8,170 nt of DNA from Oscillospiraceae bacterium (GCA_015065205.1 SVQS01000082.1:1-8170), one strand, 5' to 3'. Shown: positions 1 through 7,184, counted from the stretch's first letter. Made by a program: numbers and translations. Notes: generated from the letters alone by a model not told the origin.

Positions 1-2
1 TC

Positions 3-944
<942 letters not shown>

Positions 945-1017
945 AACGACTTCTATAAAACACTTAATAAGTAGTGATTATCAAGCTATTCTAAAACTTA
1001 GCAAGGCATACTATCAC

Positions 1018-1224
1018 AAGCCTCCCTCCGGGAGGGAGGGGGACCGCGATAGCGGTGGAAGGAGAGCGCGTGTACGAAAACGAAGCACTTGTTTTGTGGC
1101 GAGCTATATGCGTCAGAGCCGCAGGCTCCTTCCGTCATTTTCTTGCGAAAATGCCACCTCCCTCTCGGAGGGAGGCTATCAAGACACCAATGCGCCAAAA
1201 TAAAATGCATCTGTTTTGCAGTAG
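1018..1224. repeat. Intergenic repeat R1 (~205 bp, palindromic ends), copy upstream of glgP
   Basis: This fills most of the 335-base gap between glgA and glgP. It begins with a palindrome (CCTCCCTCCGGGAGGGAGG) and carries a second one (CCTCCCTCTCGGAGGGAGG) near its right end. The last 71 bases (1154-1224) match 3947-4017 at 68 of 71 positions, and shorter blocks (for example GCAGGCTCCTTCCGTC) match further left. Internal hairpins include CATTTTC-TTGC-GAAAATG near 1136. No transposase is present, so a non-autonomous MITE-like or other dispersed intergenic element fits best. Short open frames crossing it are not supported as genes. Confidence 0.8.
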
Positions 1225-1232
1225 CAAAATTA

Positions 1233-1247
1233 TTGAATAAAATTCAA
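1233..1247. promoter_or_regulatory. Short palindrome upstream of glgP, possible operator
   Basis: TTGAAT-AAA-ATTCAA is a perfect 6-bp-arm inverted repeat ending 19 bases before the glgP ribosome binding site. Such a site could bind a dimeric regulator, but one AT-rich 15-mer can arise by chance. I see no convincing -35/-10 pair nearby. Confidence 0.25.
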
Positions 1248-1279
1248 ATCCCAATAGATACCCCACGGAGGCCCAACGA

Positions 1280-3709
1280 ATGAACTATACCCCCAACAGT
1301 ACCGAAGTCAAGCAGCTTATCGAGGGCGTTTTGCAACGCCATTTCGGATGCACTGCAAAGGAAGCGTCACGCGACCAAATGTATAAGGCTGCCGCCATTA
1401 CCGTCAAGAACATTCTCAGCGACAAACGCTCCGCCTATAAGAAAAAGGTCAACGAGGCAGGGGCTAAGCGCGTCTACTATATGTGCATGGAGTTCTTGCT
1501 CGGTCGCTCGCTCAAAACCAATCTCCACAATCTCGGATTGGCAAACGCATACGAAAAAGCCCTCAAAAAACTTGGCTTCAACTTAGAAGACCTTTACGAA
1601 TGTGAACCCGATGCAGGACTTGGCAACGGCGGTCTTGGCCGTCTTGCCGCTTGCTTTATGGATTCTCTTTCCTCGCTTGATTATCCCGCTACGGGATTTT
1701 CTATCTGCTACGAATACGGCCTTTTCAAGCAAATGATCGTAGACGGTATTCAAGTAGAAACCCCCGACGTGTGGCTGCCGGGCGGTGAGGTTTGGCTTGT
1801 GCCGCGCACCGACCGCATCTACAAGGTCCGCTTTGGCGGCAGAGTCAAGGAAGAATGGAAGCTGGACGGTCACTGCGAGATCCTTTACGAGGATGCAGAG
1901 GAGATCGAGGCGGTTCCTTACGATATGATGATCTCGGGCGCGGATAGCTCCGCTGTCAGCCAGCTCCGTCTTTGGAGAGCGAGAAACATTCAAAAATTCG
2001 ATATGCGCCTCTTTACCCAAGGACAATACACACAAGCGGTAGAGCAGAGCACAAATGCCGAAATCATCTCTAAGGTGCTCTATCCCTCCGACAATCACAC
2101 CGAGGGCAAGTTGCTCCGCCTATCGCAACAGTATTTCCTGGTTTCCGCATCCATTCAAAGCATCATTCGCGACCACATGGCGGTTTACGGAAAACTCGAT
2201 AATCTGCCCGAAAAGGTGGCAATTCACATCAACGATACCCACCCCGCACTTTGTATTCCCGAATTGATGCGTATTCTCATCGATGAATATTTCTTCTCTT
2301 GGGAAAAGGCATGGGATATCGTCACGCGCACGGTTTCCTACACCAATCATACGGTTATGCCCGAGGCATTGGAAAGCTGGAACGAGGATCTCTTCCGCCT
2401 CAAGCTGCCGCGCATCTATATGATCGTCAAGGAGATCAACGAGCGCTTCTGCTCCGAGGCTTGGAACGCATTTCCCGGCAACTGGAATCGCATTTCGGGG
2501 ATGAGTGTTGTCGGTTACGGACAGGTCAGAATGGCGAATTTGTCTGTCATCGGCTCGCACTCGGTCAATGGCGTCTCCGAGCTTCACTCGAATATTCTCA
2601 AAGAGTCCACTTTTAAGGATTTTTATAAGCTATACCCCTACAAATTCGATAATGTAACCAACGGTGTTGCACACCGCCGCTGGCTGTGCTATTCCAACCC
2701 AGGCTTGGCGGGGCTTCTCGACGAGTGCATCGGCACCGACTACCGCCACCACCCCGAGTCTCTTTCCGACTTTGCCAAGTTTGCCGATGATGCCGCTGTG
2801 CGCGACCGCGTGCGTGCCATCAAGCACGAAAACAAAGTACGTTTTGCAAAAATGGCAAAAGAAAAAACCGGAAAGATCATCGATACGCACTCTGTTTTTG
2901 ACGTGCAGATCAAGCGTTTGCACGAGTACAAGAGACAGCTTCTCAACGCGCTCAACATCATCGGCCTGTATCTCGATCTCAAAGAGAATCCCGACCTCGA
3001 AATGCAACCCCAAACCTTTATTTTTGGAGCCAAAGCCGCACCCGGCTACGATATGGCAAAGCGCATCATCAAGCTGCTTTGCATGATCAGCAAGGATATC
3101 GACCAAAACCCCAAAATCAAGGAAAAGCTCAATGTAGTATTCCTCGAAAATTACAGCGTCAGTATGGCAGAAGCCCTGATTCCCTCGGCAGAGATCAGCG
3201 AACAGATCTCTCTTGCAGGCAAAGAGGCGAGCGGTACGGGTTGTATGAAGCTGATGATCAACGGCGCACTTACGATTGGTACGCTTGATGGCGCTAATGT
3301 TGAAATGCAAGAGGCTGTTGGCAGAGAAAACATCTTCATCTTTGGCTTGACCGCTGACGAGGTGGAACAGCTTTGGATGAGCGGATATCGCGCAGCCAAC
3401 TATTATATTTCCAACGAAAGACTCACACGCATCATCAAATATCTTTCCACCGGCTTCGCCGGAGAATCCTTTGCCGACATCGCCGCATATCTCTTAAACA
3501 ACGGCCACGGCGTGGCAGATCCTTATATGTGTCTTGCTGATTTCGAGTCCTATTACCAAACGCACAAGGCTATGATTGAAGCATACGCAAACAAGGATGC
3601 TTGGAACCGTATGTCGCTGCTCAACATTGCGGCGGCAGGCAAATTTGCCGCCGACCGCTCCATCGAGGAGTACGCCGACCGCATCTGGGGATTGAAAAAA
3701 GTAAAATGA
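1280..3709 (+). CDS. glgP: Glycogen/starch phosphorylase (GT35)
   Basis: A PLP-dependent cytoplasmic enzyme that phosphorolyses the non-reducing end of glycogen or maltodextrin to glucose-1-phosphate. At 809 residues it is full length for the family (about 800-840). Landmarks in order: RVYYMCMEFLLGRSL (64-78), EPDAGLGNGGLGRLA (109-123), HINDTHP (316-322), a TNG..HRRWL segment, QIKRLHEYKR (543-552, phosphate/substrate region), an FGAKAAPGYD segment, and the PLP signature EASGTGCMK with Lys657 as the expected Schiff-base lysine, followed by NGALTIGTLDGANVEM. Two signature positions are unusual: Cys655 where Asn is usual, and Ile660 where Leu or Met is usual. The ATG start is set by GGAGG at 1267-1271 with an 8-base spacer. 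It follows glgA and precedes a GH13 gene, which fits glycogen turnover. Repeats R1 and R2 lie on either side. No signal peptide. Confidence 0.97.
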   Translation: MNYTPNSTEVKQLIEGVLQRHFGCTAKEASRDQMYKAAAITVKNILSDKRSAYKKKVNEAGAKRVYYMCMEFLLGRSLKTNLHNLGLANAYEKALKKLGFNLEDLYECEPDAGLGNGGLGRLAACFMDSLSSLDYPATGFSICYEYGLFKQMIVDGIQVETPDVWLPGGEVWLVPRTDRIYKVRFGGRVKEEWKLDGHCEILYEDAEEIEAVPYDMMISGADSSAVSQLRLWRARNIQKFDMRLFTQGQYTQAVEQSTNAEIISKVLYPSDNHTEGKLLRLSQQYFLVSASIQSIIRDHMAVYGKLDNLPEKVAIHINDTHPALCIPELMRILIDEYFFSWEKAWDIVTRTVSYTNHTVMPEALESWNEDLFRLKLPRIYMIVKEINERFCSEAWNAFPGNWNRISGMSVVGYGQVRMANLSVIGSHSVNGVSELHSNILKESTFKDFYKLYPYKFDNVTNGVAHRRWLCYSNPGLAGLLDECIGTDYRHHPESLSDFAKFADDAAVRDRVRAIKHENKVRFAKMAKEKTGKIIDTHSVFDVQIKRLHEYKRQLLNALNIIGLYLDLKENPDLEMQPQTFIFGAKAAPGYDMAKRIIKLLCMISKDIDQNPKIKEKLNVVFLENYSVSMAEALIPSAEISEQISLAGKEASGTGCMKLMINGALTIGTLDGANVEMQEAVGRENIFIFGLTADEVEQLWMSGYRAANYYISNERLTRIIKYLSTGFAGESFADIAAYLLNNGHGVADPYMCLADFESYYQTHKAMIEAYANKDAWNRMSLLNIAAAGKFAADRSIEEYADRIWGLKKVK

Positions 3710-3718
3710 TAAGAGTTT

Positions 3719-3776
3719 GCCCTCTCTCCGTTCCTTGTTGCTTGTAACATTTGACACCATCTCCAAAGGGAGAGGC
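3719..3776. repeat. Partial palindromic intergenic element after glgP
   Basis: Starts 10 bases after the glgP stop. The stretch GCCCTCTCTCC...TTTGACACCATCTCCAAAGGGAGAGGC resembles the right half of the element at 6753-6883 (CCTCTCAGTC...TTTGACAGCATCCCCCAAAGGAGAGCC). Its ends are imperfectly inverted and could form a hairpin, but no T-tract follows, so a terminator role is doubtful. Probably a decayed or half copy of that repeat family. Confidence 0.5.
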
Positions 3777-3811
3777 TAAGGTTAGAAGTCGCTTTGTGAT
3801 GAATCAATACC

Positions 3812-4017
3812 AAGCCCTCCTCCGGGAGGAGGGAAAACACCGCAAAGCGGTGTAGGGAGGAGCCCGCGTGCACGAAAGAAAAGCACTCGGTTTATTGCGA
3901 GCGTGATGTGTTAGTTGCGCAGGCTCCTTCCGTCTCGCTTTGCTCGCCACCTCCCTCTCGGAGGGAGGCTATCAAGACACCAATGTGCCAAAATAAAGTG
4001 CATCTGTTTTGCAATAG
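3812..4017. repeat. Intergenic repeat R2, second copy of R1, downstream of glgP
   Basis: Same orientation and layout as R1: left palindrome CCCTCCTCCGGGAGGAGGG, an inner CACCGC-AAA-GCGGTG hairpin, the GCAGGCTCCTTCCGTC block, right palindrome CCTCCCTCTCGGAGGGAGG, and a 71-base right end (3947-4017) with three mismatches to R1. The left and middle parts diverge more. R1 and R2 form direct repeats around glgP. The rest of this 398-base gap (4018-4107) shows a small hairpin TCGGG-CAT-CCCGA near 4028 and no convincing promoter. Confidence 0.8.
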
Positions 4018-4107
4018 GGGAGACCTCTCGGGCATCCCGAAAATGAACGGCTATTGTGTGCAATGCCGACATACCAAAAATCAAATAACAAAACCTTTTG
4101 AAAGGCT

Positions 4108-4137
4108 GTGGGGGAGACCGACGTCGGTTTTCCCCAC
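4108..4137. repeat. 30-nt palindrome upstream of or overlapping the GH13 gene start
   Basis: The halves 4108-4122 (GTGGGGGAGACCGAC) and 4123-4137 (GTCGGTTTTCCCCAC) pair along all 15 positions if two G-U pairs are allowed in the + strand transcript. No T-tract follows, so it is not a normal terminator. It either forms a 5'-UTR hairpin 15 bases before ATG 4153, or, if GTG 4108 is the start, buries that start codon. It may be the core of another dispersed repeat. Confidence 0.7.
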
Positions 4138-4152
4138 AACGGCTATGAAATT

Positions 4153-6066
4153 ATGCTGATTCGATTACACAAAACAATCGAAAACACCGCCCCCGCTCAC
4201 CTTTGGTGGGAGGTGGACGGTCATAAGACTCACACGCCCGGGGCGCAACCAAAGGGAGCAAAGCTGACGCTTTGCTTGTCTCTTTCTCGCGCTTGGGGCG
4301 CGGCTGCCGTTGTTTGCCGAATCGCGCCCGATGGCGAGGACTATCGCGATATTCCCCTAACTTTTTCCAAAACGCAAAACGGTGTTGATTTTTACACTCT
4401 TGTGCTTGATACCGACACGCTTTGCGGCAAGAATGAGAGCGGACTTTTCTATTATGAACTGCTCTTGGTTCGGGGATGGGATACGCTTTTTTCGCACACG
4501 CCCAACAATGTGGACGTTACATTTGAGCGCGAGAGCGGTAGCCGCTTTCGCTTGTTGGTTTACAAAAACGATTTTTCCACACCCTCGTGGTTCGCAGGCG
4601 GCGTGATGTATCACATCTTTCTCGACCGCTTCTGCGCGGGTGAGGGAAAGGTCACGCCCAACCGTGATGCCGTCATCAATTCCGATTGGCAAAACGGCAT
4701 CCCACAGTACCCTCGCAAGAACGGAGACCCCATCTCCAACAATGTCTTTTTTGGCGGAAATTTGTGGGGCGTTATCGAAAAACTCGACTATTTGCAGTCC
4801 TTGGGTGTTACGGTGCTTTATCTTTCGCCTATCTTTGAGGCGTATTCCAACCACCGCTACGACACGGGCGACTATGAAAAGATAGACGCTTTTCTCGGTG
4901 GCGAGGAGGCTTTTGACGAACTCATCCGCGAAGCGCACGCAAGGGGAATGAAAATTATCCTCGACGGTGTTTTCAATCATACGGGTGACGACAGTCGCTA
5001 CTTTAACCGCCGCGGAACATATAAAACCACGGGCGCATATCAATCGCAAAAATCGCGCTATGCAAAATGGTATCGCTTCCGCGATTTTCCCGACGACTAC
5101 GAGTGCTGGTGGAACATCAAAATTCTGCCGCGCCTCGACCACACAAACGAAAGGTGCCGCCGCTATTTTACGGGCGAGGACGGCGTCCTCGCACATTGGA
5201 CAAAGAAAGGTGTAGACGGCTGGCGACTTGACGTTGCTGACGAGCTCTCGGATGAATTTCTTGACGAATTGCGCCACGTGGTGAAGAAAAGCACGAACGA
5301 CGAGGGGCTTATCATAGGTGAGGTTTGGGAAAACGCCGCCGACAAGCAGGCTTATGGCAATCGCCGCCGCTATCTTTCGGGCGATCAACTCGATAGCGTG
5401 ATGAACTATCCTTTCCGCAACGCCATCCTTGCCTTTGTGCGCGATGGCGATGCCGAGACCTTTTATCACATACTCACCGAAATTTACGCGTCCTATCCGC
5501 GTAGCGTATCGCACAGCTTGATGAATCTTTTGGGCACACACGATACCGCCCGCATCCTCACCCTTTTGGGGGATGGCGGAAAAGGGGAATGTCTCCCAAA
5601 TGACACCCTCGCACACCTGACACTAACCCCAAAAGAACGCGAAAACGCGCGCACGCTCCTCAAATTGGCATCTGTATTGCAGTTTACGGTCTTTGGTGTG
5701 CCGTCTGTCTACTATGGCGACGAGGCGGGCGTCGAGGGCTACGGAGATCCGTTCTGCCGCAGGCCCTTCCCGTGGGGCAGAGAGTATGCCGACCTGCTTT
5801 CTCACTATCGCACACTCGGAAAATTGCGCCAAGAGCACCCCGCACTGAGGGATGGCGAGTTCCGCTTTGTCGAGCACGATGCGACCTCTTTTGTTTTCGA
5901 AAGAGCGAGCGATGATGAACGCATCTTGGTTCTCGCCAATATGGGAGAAGCGAAAACTTTTTCTATTCCCAAAGGGAGCACCAATGCCCTCACAGGAGAA
6001 GCACTTGAAGCAACTTTGACACTCGGTCCTGCCGAATGGGCGATTTTATTAGCAAAGCAAAAGTGA
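4153..6066 (+). CDS. GH13 alpha-glucan hydrolase, neopullulanase/cyclomaltodextrinase-like
   Basis: Retaining GH13 hydrolase of alpha-1,4 and/or alpha-1,6 glucan bonds, likely cytoplasmic as no signal peptide is seen. It has 637 residues from ATG 4153. Residues 1 to about 140 form a beta-rich N-terminal domain in the position of the CBM34-type domain. The catalytic barrel begins near Trp146 (WFAGGVMYHIFLDRF). Conserved regions: DGVFNH (271-276); GWRLDVADE with nucleophile Asp360; IIGEVW with acid/base Glu390; LLGTHDT with transition-state Asp464; and ILPRLDHTN where relatives have MPKLN-like or LPNVN-like segments. FFGGNLWGV and NHRYDTGDY are typical of the neopullulanase-like subfamilies. 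A small C-terminal beta domain follows. Start is uncertain: GTG 4108 is in frame (652 residues) but lies inside a palindrome with only AAAGG two bases before it; ATG 4153 also lacks a clear ribosome site. An in-frame stop at 4099 excludes anything longer. Substrate cannot be fixed from sequence; with glgA and glgP, glycogen or limit dextrin is likely. Confidence 0.9.
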   Translation: MLIRLHKTIENTAPAHLWWEVDGHKTHTPGAQPKGAKLTLCLSLSRAWGAAAVVCRIAPDGEDYRDIPLTFSKTQNGVDFYTLVLDTDTLCGKNESGLFYYELLLVRGWDTLFSHTPNNVDVTFERESGSRFRLLVYKNDFSTPSWFAGGVMYHIFLDRFCAGEGKVTPNRDAVINSDWQNGIPQYPRKNGDPISNNVFFGGNLWGVIEKLDYLQSLGVTVLYLSPIFEAYSNHRYDTGDYEKIDAFLGGEEAFDELIREAHARGMKIILDGVFNHTGDDSRYFNRRGTYKTTGAYQSQKSRYAKWYRFRDFPDDYECWWNIKILPRLDHTNERCRRYFTGEDGVLAHWTKKGVDGWRLDVADELSDEFLDELRHVVKKSTNDEGLIIGEVWENAADKQAYGNRRRYLSGDQLDSVMNYPFRNAILAFVRDGDAETFYHILTEIYASYPRSVSHSLMNLLGTHDTARILTLLGDGGKGECLPNDTLAHLTLTPKERENARTLLKLASVLQFTVFGVPSVYYGDEAGVEGYGDPFCRRPFPWGREYADLLSHYRTLGKLRQEHPALRDGEFRFVEHDATSFVFERASDDERILVLANMGEAKTFSIPKGSTNALTGEALEATLTLGPAEWAILLAKQK

Positions 6067-6092
6067 TTTTCGAAAGCAATTGTGTAGCAAAA

Positions 6093-6225
6093 GAGCCTCC
6101 CTTGTGTAAAGGGAGGTGCCGAGCAAATGCGAGGCGGAGGGATTGTTTTTGAACCTGCAAAAAGATTACAATCCCTCAGTCAGCCTTTCGGCTGACAGCT
6201 CCCTTTACACAAGGGAGCCTTTTTT
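6093..6225. repeat. Palindromic intergenic element E1, nested inverted repeats
   Basis: Starts 26 bases after the GH13 stop. Terminal arms GCCTCCCTTGTGTAAAGGGAG (left; the first 20 bases shared in inverse with the right end) and CTCCCTTTACACAAGGGAGC (right) are inverted copies. Inside them GAGGGATTGT pairs with ACAATCCCTC (ending near 6178), and GTCAGCC-TTTC-GGCTGAC (6179-6196) is a further hairpin. No coding capacity. It belongs to the same family as 6753-6883 and its right end acts as a terminator. Each of the two downstream RNA/ORF cassettes is preceded by one such element. Confidence 0.8.
6198..6225 (+). terminator. Intrinsic terminator after the GH13 gene (right arm of E1)
   Basis: GCTCCCTT-TACAC-AAGGGAGC is an 8-bp stem followed by C and six T's. 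It would end + strand transcripts from the GH13 gene and insulate the next promoter at 6268. Confidence 0.75.
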
Positions 6226-6267
6226 CTTTCTGTCGAAAAGTAATATTATGAAACTTTACAAAACATA

Positions 6268-6296
6268 TTTACAAACCGAAAAAATTGTGATATAAT
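6268..6296 (+). promoter_or_regulatory. Strong sigma-A promoter of cassette copy 1
   Basis: TTTACA (6268-6273), 17-base spacer, TATAAT (6291-6296), with TGA directly before the -10 giving an extended -10. The AT-rich tract upstream (AAAGTAATATTAT then AAACTTTAC, about 6236-6260) is conserved in copy 2 and may be an UP element or an operator. The predicted start is near 6303, exactly where the closing helix of the RNA begins. Confidence 0.88.
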
Positions 6297-6302
6297 GGTT
6301 AT

Positions 6303-6506
6303 GCCAAACAATCTTAATATTTACAGGTATAGGTTTTTTGTTACGGGATAACTATATCCTTTTTTATTGTAAAACCAAGAGAATACGTTTTGGTAAAAAC
6401 GCGACTCCTGCTTGGTTTTATAGTGAACCTATACTATTGAGAGATTGTTTGGCGACAATTGGAGTTTGCGTTTTTCGGTGCGCTGACTTCGGTTGGCGCA
6501 CTTTTT
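6303..6506 (+). ncRNA. Structured leader RNA or small RNA, copy 1 (unrecognised family)
   Basis: About 204 nt from the predicted transcription start to the end of the terminator. Helices I can see: closing helix P1, 6303-6314 (GCCAAACAAUCU) with 6442-6453, 12 bp perfect; P2, 6327-6335 (GUAUAGGUU) with 6426-6434, 9 bp perfect; P3, 6370-6379 (UAAAACCAAG) with 6411-6420, 10 bp, extendable on its outer side with wobbles; a small 5'-side hairpin GGAUA-ACUA-UAUCC at 6346-6359; then a linker and a UUCG-capped terminator. Copy 2 keeps this layout with compensatory changes in P1. I recognise no known riboswitch. The long rod-like fold and length make a 6S-like RNA one possibility; an attenuating leader for the ORF at 6527 is the other. 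Confidence 0.72.
6478..6506 (+). terminator. UUCG-capped intrinsic terminator just before the small ORF, copy 1
   Basis: GTGCGCTGAC-TTCG-GTTGGCGCAC is a 10-bp stem (two G-U pairs) with the stable C(UUCG)G loop, followed by five T's at 6502-6506. It ends 20 bases before the ATG of the small protein, so the ORF can only be made from read-through transcripts or from an undetected promoter. This is the classic position of an attenuator. Confidence 0.8.
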
Positions 6507-6526
6507 GTATGTTGATGGGGGGATAT

Positions 6527-6739
6527 ATGAGCAAAAATATCCAAAAAAGGGTAATCGATATTACCGGCGTAGAGCTTACGCCCGGAGAGCCTGCCGTTTG
6601 CATTGGCAACGGAGAGCAAGGCTTTGAGTGTTGTTGCGACGAATGTGACTACTACTTGCTTTGTTTTCCCGAATTTGATCCCAAAAACAAAGAAGAAGAG
6701 ATGGCTGCAAAGGCGCTCTTTACACAAGCAATATCATGA
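6527..6739 (+). CDS. Small cysteine-rich protein, copy 1 (hypothetical)
   Basis: A 70-residue acidic protein of unknown function. Six cysteines at 25, 35, 36, 37, 40 and 46, clustered in ECCCDECDYYLLCF, suggest metal or Fe-S binding or a redox role; this is inference. No signal peptide or membrane segment. The start at ATG 6527 rests on GGGGGGA at 6517-6523 just upstream and on comparison with copy 2: a one-G length difference in this run shifts the frame relation upstream of the ATG, while the two proteins align without gaps from it. In-frame ATGs at 6509 and 6515 are therefore rejected. The protein is nearly identical to the 7185 copy up to about residue 57 and differs in its tail (AAKALFTQAIS here). 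It lies directly behind an attenuator-like terminator. Confidence 0.75.
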   Translation: MSKNIQKRVIDITGVELTPGEPAVCIGNGEQGFECCCDECDYYLLCFPEFDPKNKEEEMAAKALFTQAIS

Positions 6740-6752
6740 AGTTGACAAAAAG

Positions 6753-6883
6753 AAGCCTCCCTCTTTTGGGGAGGTGGCAAACGTCGCCTTGCGACGGGTG
6801 ACGGAGAGGGCTTTTATATGCCTCCTCTCAGTCTCTTACCGCTTGCGGTATTTGACAGCATCCCCCAAAGGAGAGCCTTTTTC
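6753..6883. repeat. Palindromic intergenic element E2
   Basis: Begins 13 bases after the copy-1 ORF stop. Left end GCCTCCCTCTTTTGGGGAGG and right end CATCCCCCAAAGGAGAGCC are imperfect inverted copies. Internal hairpins are GTCGC-CTT-GCGAC near 6784 and TACCGC-TT-GCGGTA near 6839. The right end runs into a T-rich tract, so it probably terminates copy-1 transcripts. Same architecture as 6093-6225 (GCCTCCCT...GGAGG...GGAG...CTCAGTC...GACAGC...GAGCCTTTTT), but much diverged. Confidence 0.72.
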
Positions 6884-6923
6884 TTTTTTTGAAAAGTAAT
6901 ATTATAAAACTTTACTAAACATA

Positions 6924-6952
6924 TTTACAAACTGTGAAAATTGTGATATAAT
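6924..6952 (+). promoter_or_regulatory. Strong sigma-A promoter of cassette copy 2
   Basis: TTTACA (6924-6929), 17-base spacer, TATAAT (6947-6952) with the same TGA extension as copy 1. The region from about 6892 through the -10 is almost the same as in copy 1, including GAAAAGTAATATTAT and AAACTTTAC. Predicted start near 6959, again at the first bases of the closing helix. Confidence 0.88.
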
Positions 6953-6957
6953 GAATC

Positions 6958-7165
6958 TGCGAAACAAACCGAAAATGGCATTTAGGGGTATTTTTTCTGT
7001 ATGGGGATACTCTGCCTTTTTGCGTTCGTAAAGATTTGAATTTGGAAAAAAGTACAAGTTTCGTCTTTACGGATATGGATTATTCTCCTATTTGTCAAAG
7101 GTTTGTTTCGCAGCAATAGGGGCTTGTGCTTTTTCGGGTGCGTGGCTTCGGTTGCGCACCTTTTT
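6958..7165 (+). ncRNA. Structured leader RNA or small RNA, copy 2
   Basis: About 208 nt, same layout as copy 1. P1: 6958-6970 (UGCGAAACAAACC) with 7100-7112, 13 bp perfect. P2: 6983-6988 (UAGGGG) with 7085-7090 (CUCCUA), 6 bp with one wobble. 5'-side hairpin GUAU-GGGG-AUAC at 6999-7010. P3: 7025-7034 (UUCGUAAAGA) with 7064-7073, 10 bp with one wobble, and an apical extension GAA-UUUG/CAAG-U-UUC. The linker after P1 (GCAATAGGGGCTTGTGCTTT) resembles copy 1 (GACAATTGGAGTTTGCGTTT), and a UUCG-capped terminator follows. P1 carries three two-sided substitutions relative to copy 1, all keeping Watson-Crick pairs. Confidence 0.72.
7137..7165 (+). terminator. UUCG-capped intrinsic terminator just before the small ORF, copy 2
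   Basis: GGTGCGTGGC-TTCG-GTTGCGCACC, a 10-bp stem with three G-U pairs and a C(UUCG)G loop, then five T's (7161-7165). It ends 19 bases before the ATG at 7185. Stem sequence differs from copy 1 but position, loop and T-tract are the same. Confidence 0.8.
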
Positions 7166-7184
7166 GTATGTTAATGGGGGATAT

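Noticed and set aside
1583..3310. Long - strand frames (up to 226 codons) inside glgP
   Set aside because: Antisense shadows of a complete phosphorylase reading frame; no ribosome sites or domain patterns.
3908..4159. An 83-codon + strand frame across R2 and the palindrome
   Set aside because: It starts inside the repeat, has no ribosome site or recognisable domain, and overlaps the GH13 start.
4357..5616. A 419-codon open frame on the - strand inside the GH13 gene
   Set aside because: It is antisense to an intact enzyme with all GH13 motifs; its translation shows no known domain and arises from codon bias on the opposite strand.
6303..6506. Firm assignment of the leader as 6S RNA, T-box or a known metal riboswitch
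   Set aside because: Length and rod shape resemble 6S RNA, but I could not match its central bubble. I saw no T-box sequence or other riboswitch core I know. Left as an alternative for a covariance-model search.
6338..6526. N-terminal extension of the copy-1 cysteine-rich ORF
   Set aside because: It would translate through the structured RNA and its terminator. Copy 2 has a different number of G's before the ATG, so the upstream frame is not conserved.
6093..6883. CRISPR array or IS element
   Set aside because: The repeats are two diverged palindromic elements without regular spacers, cas genes or transposase.
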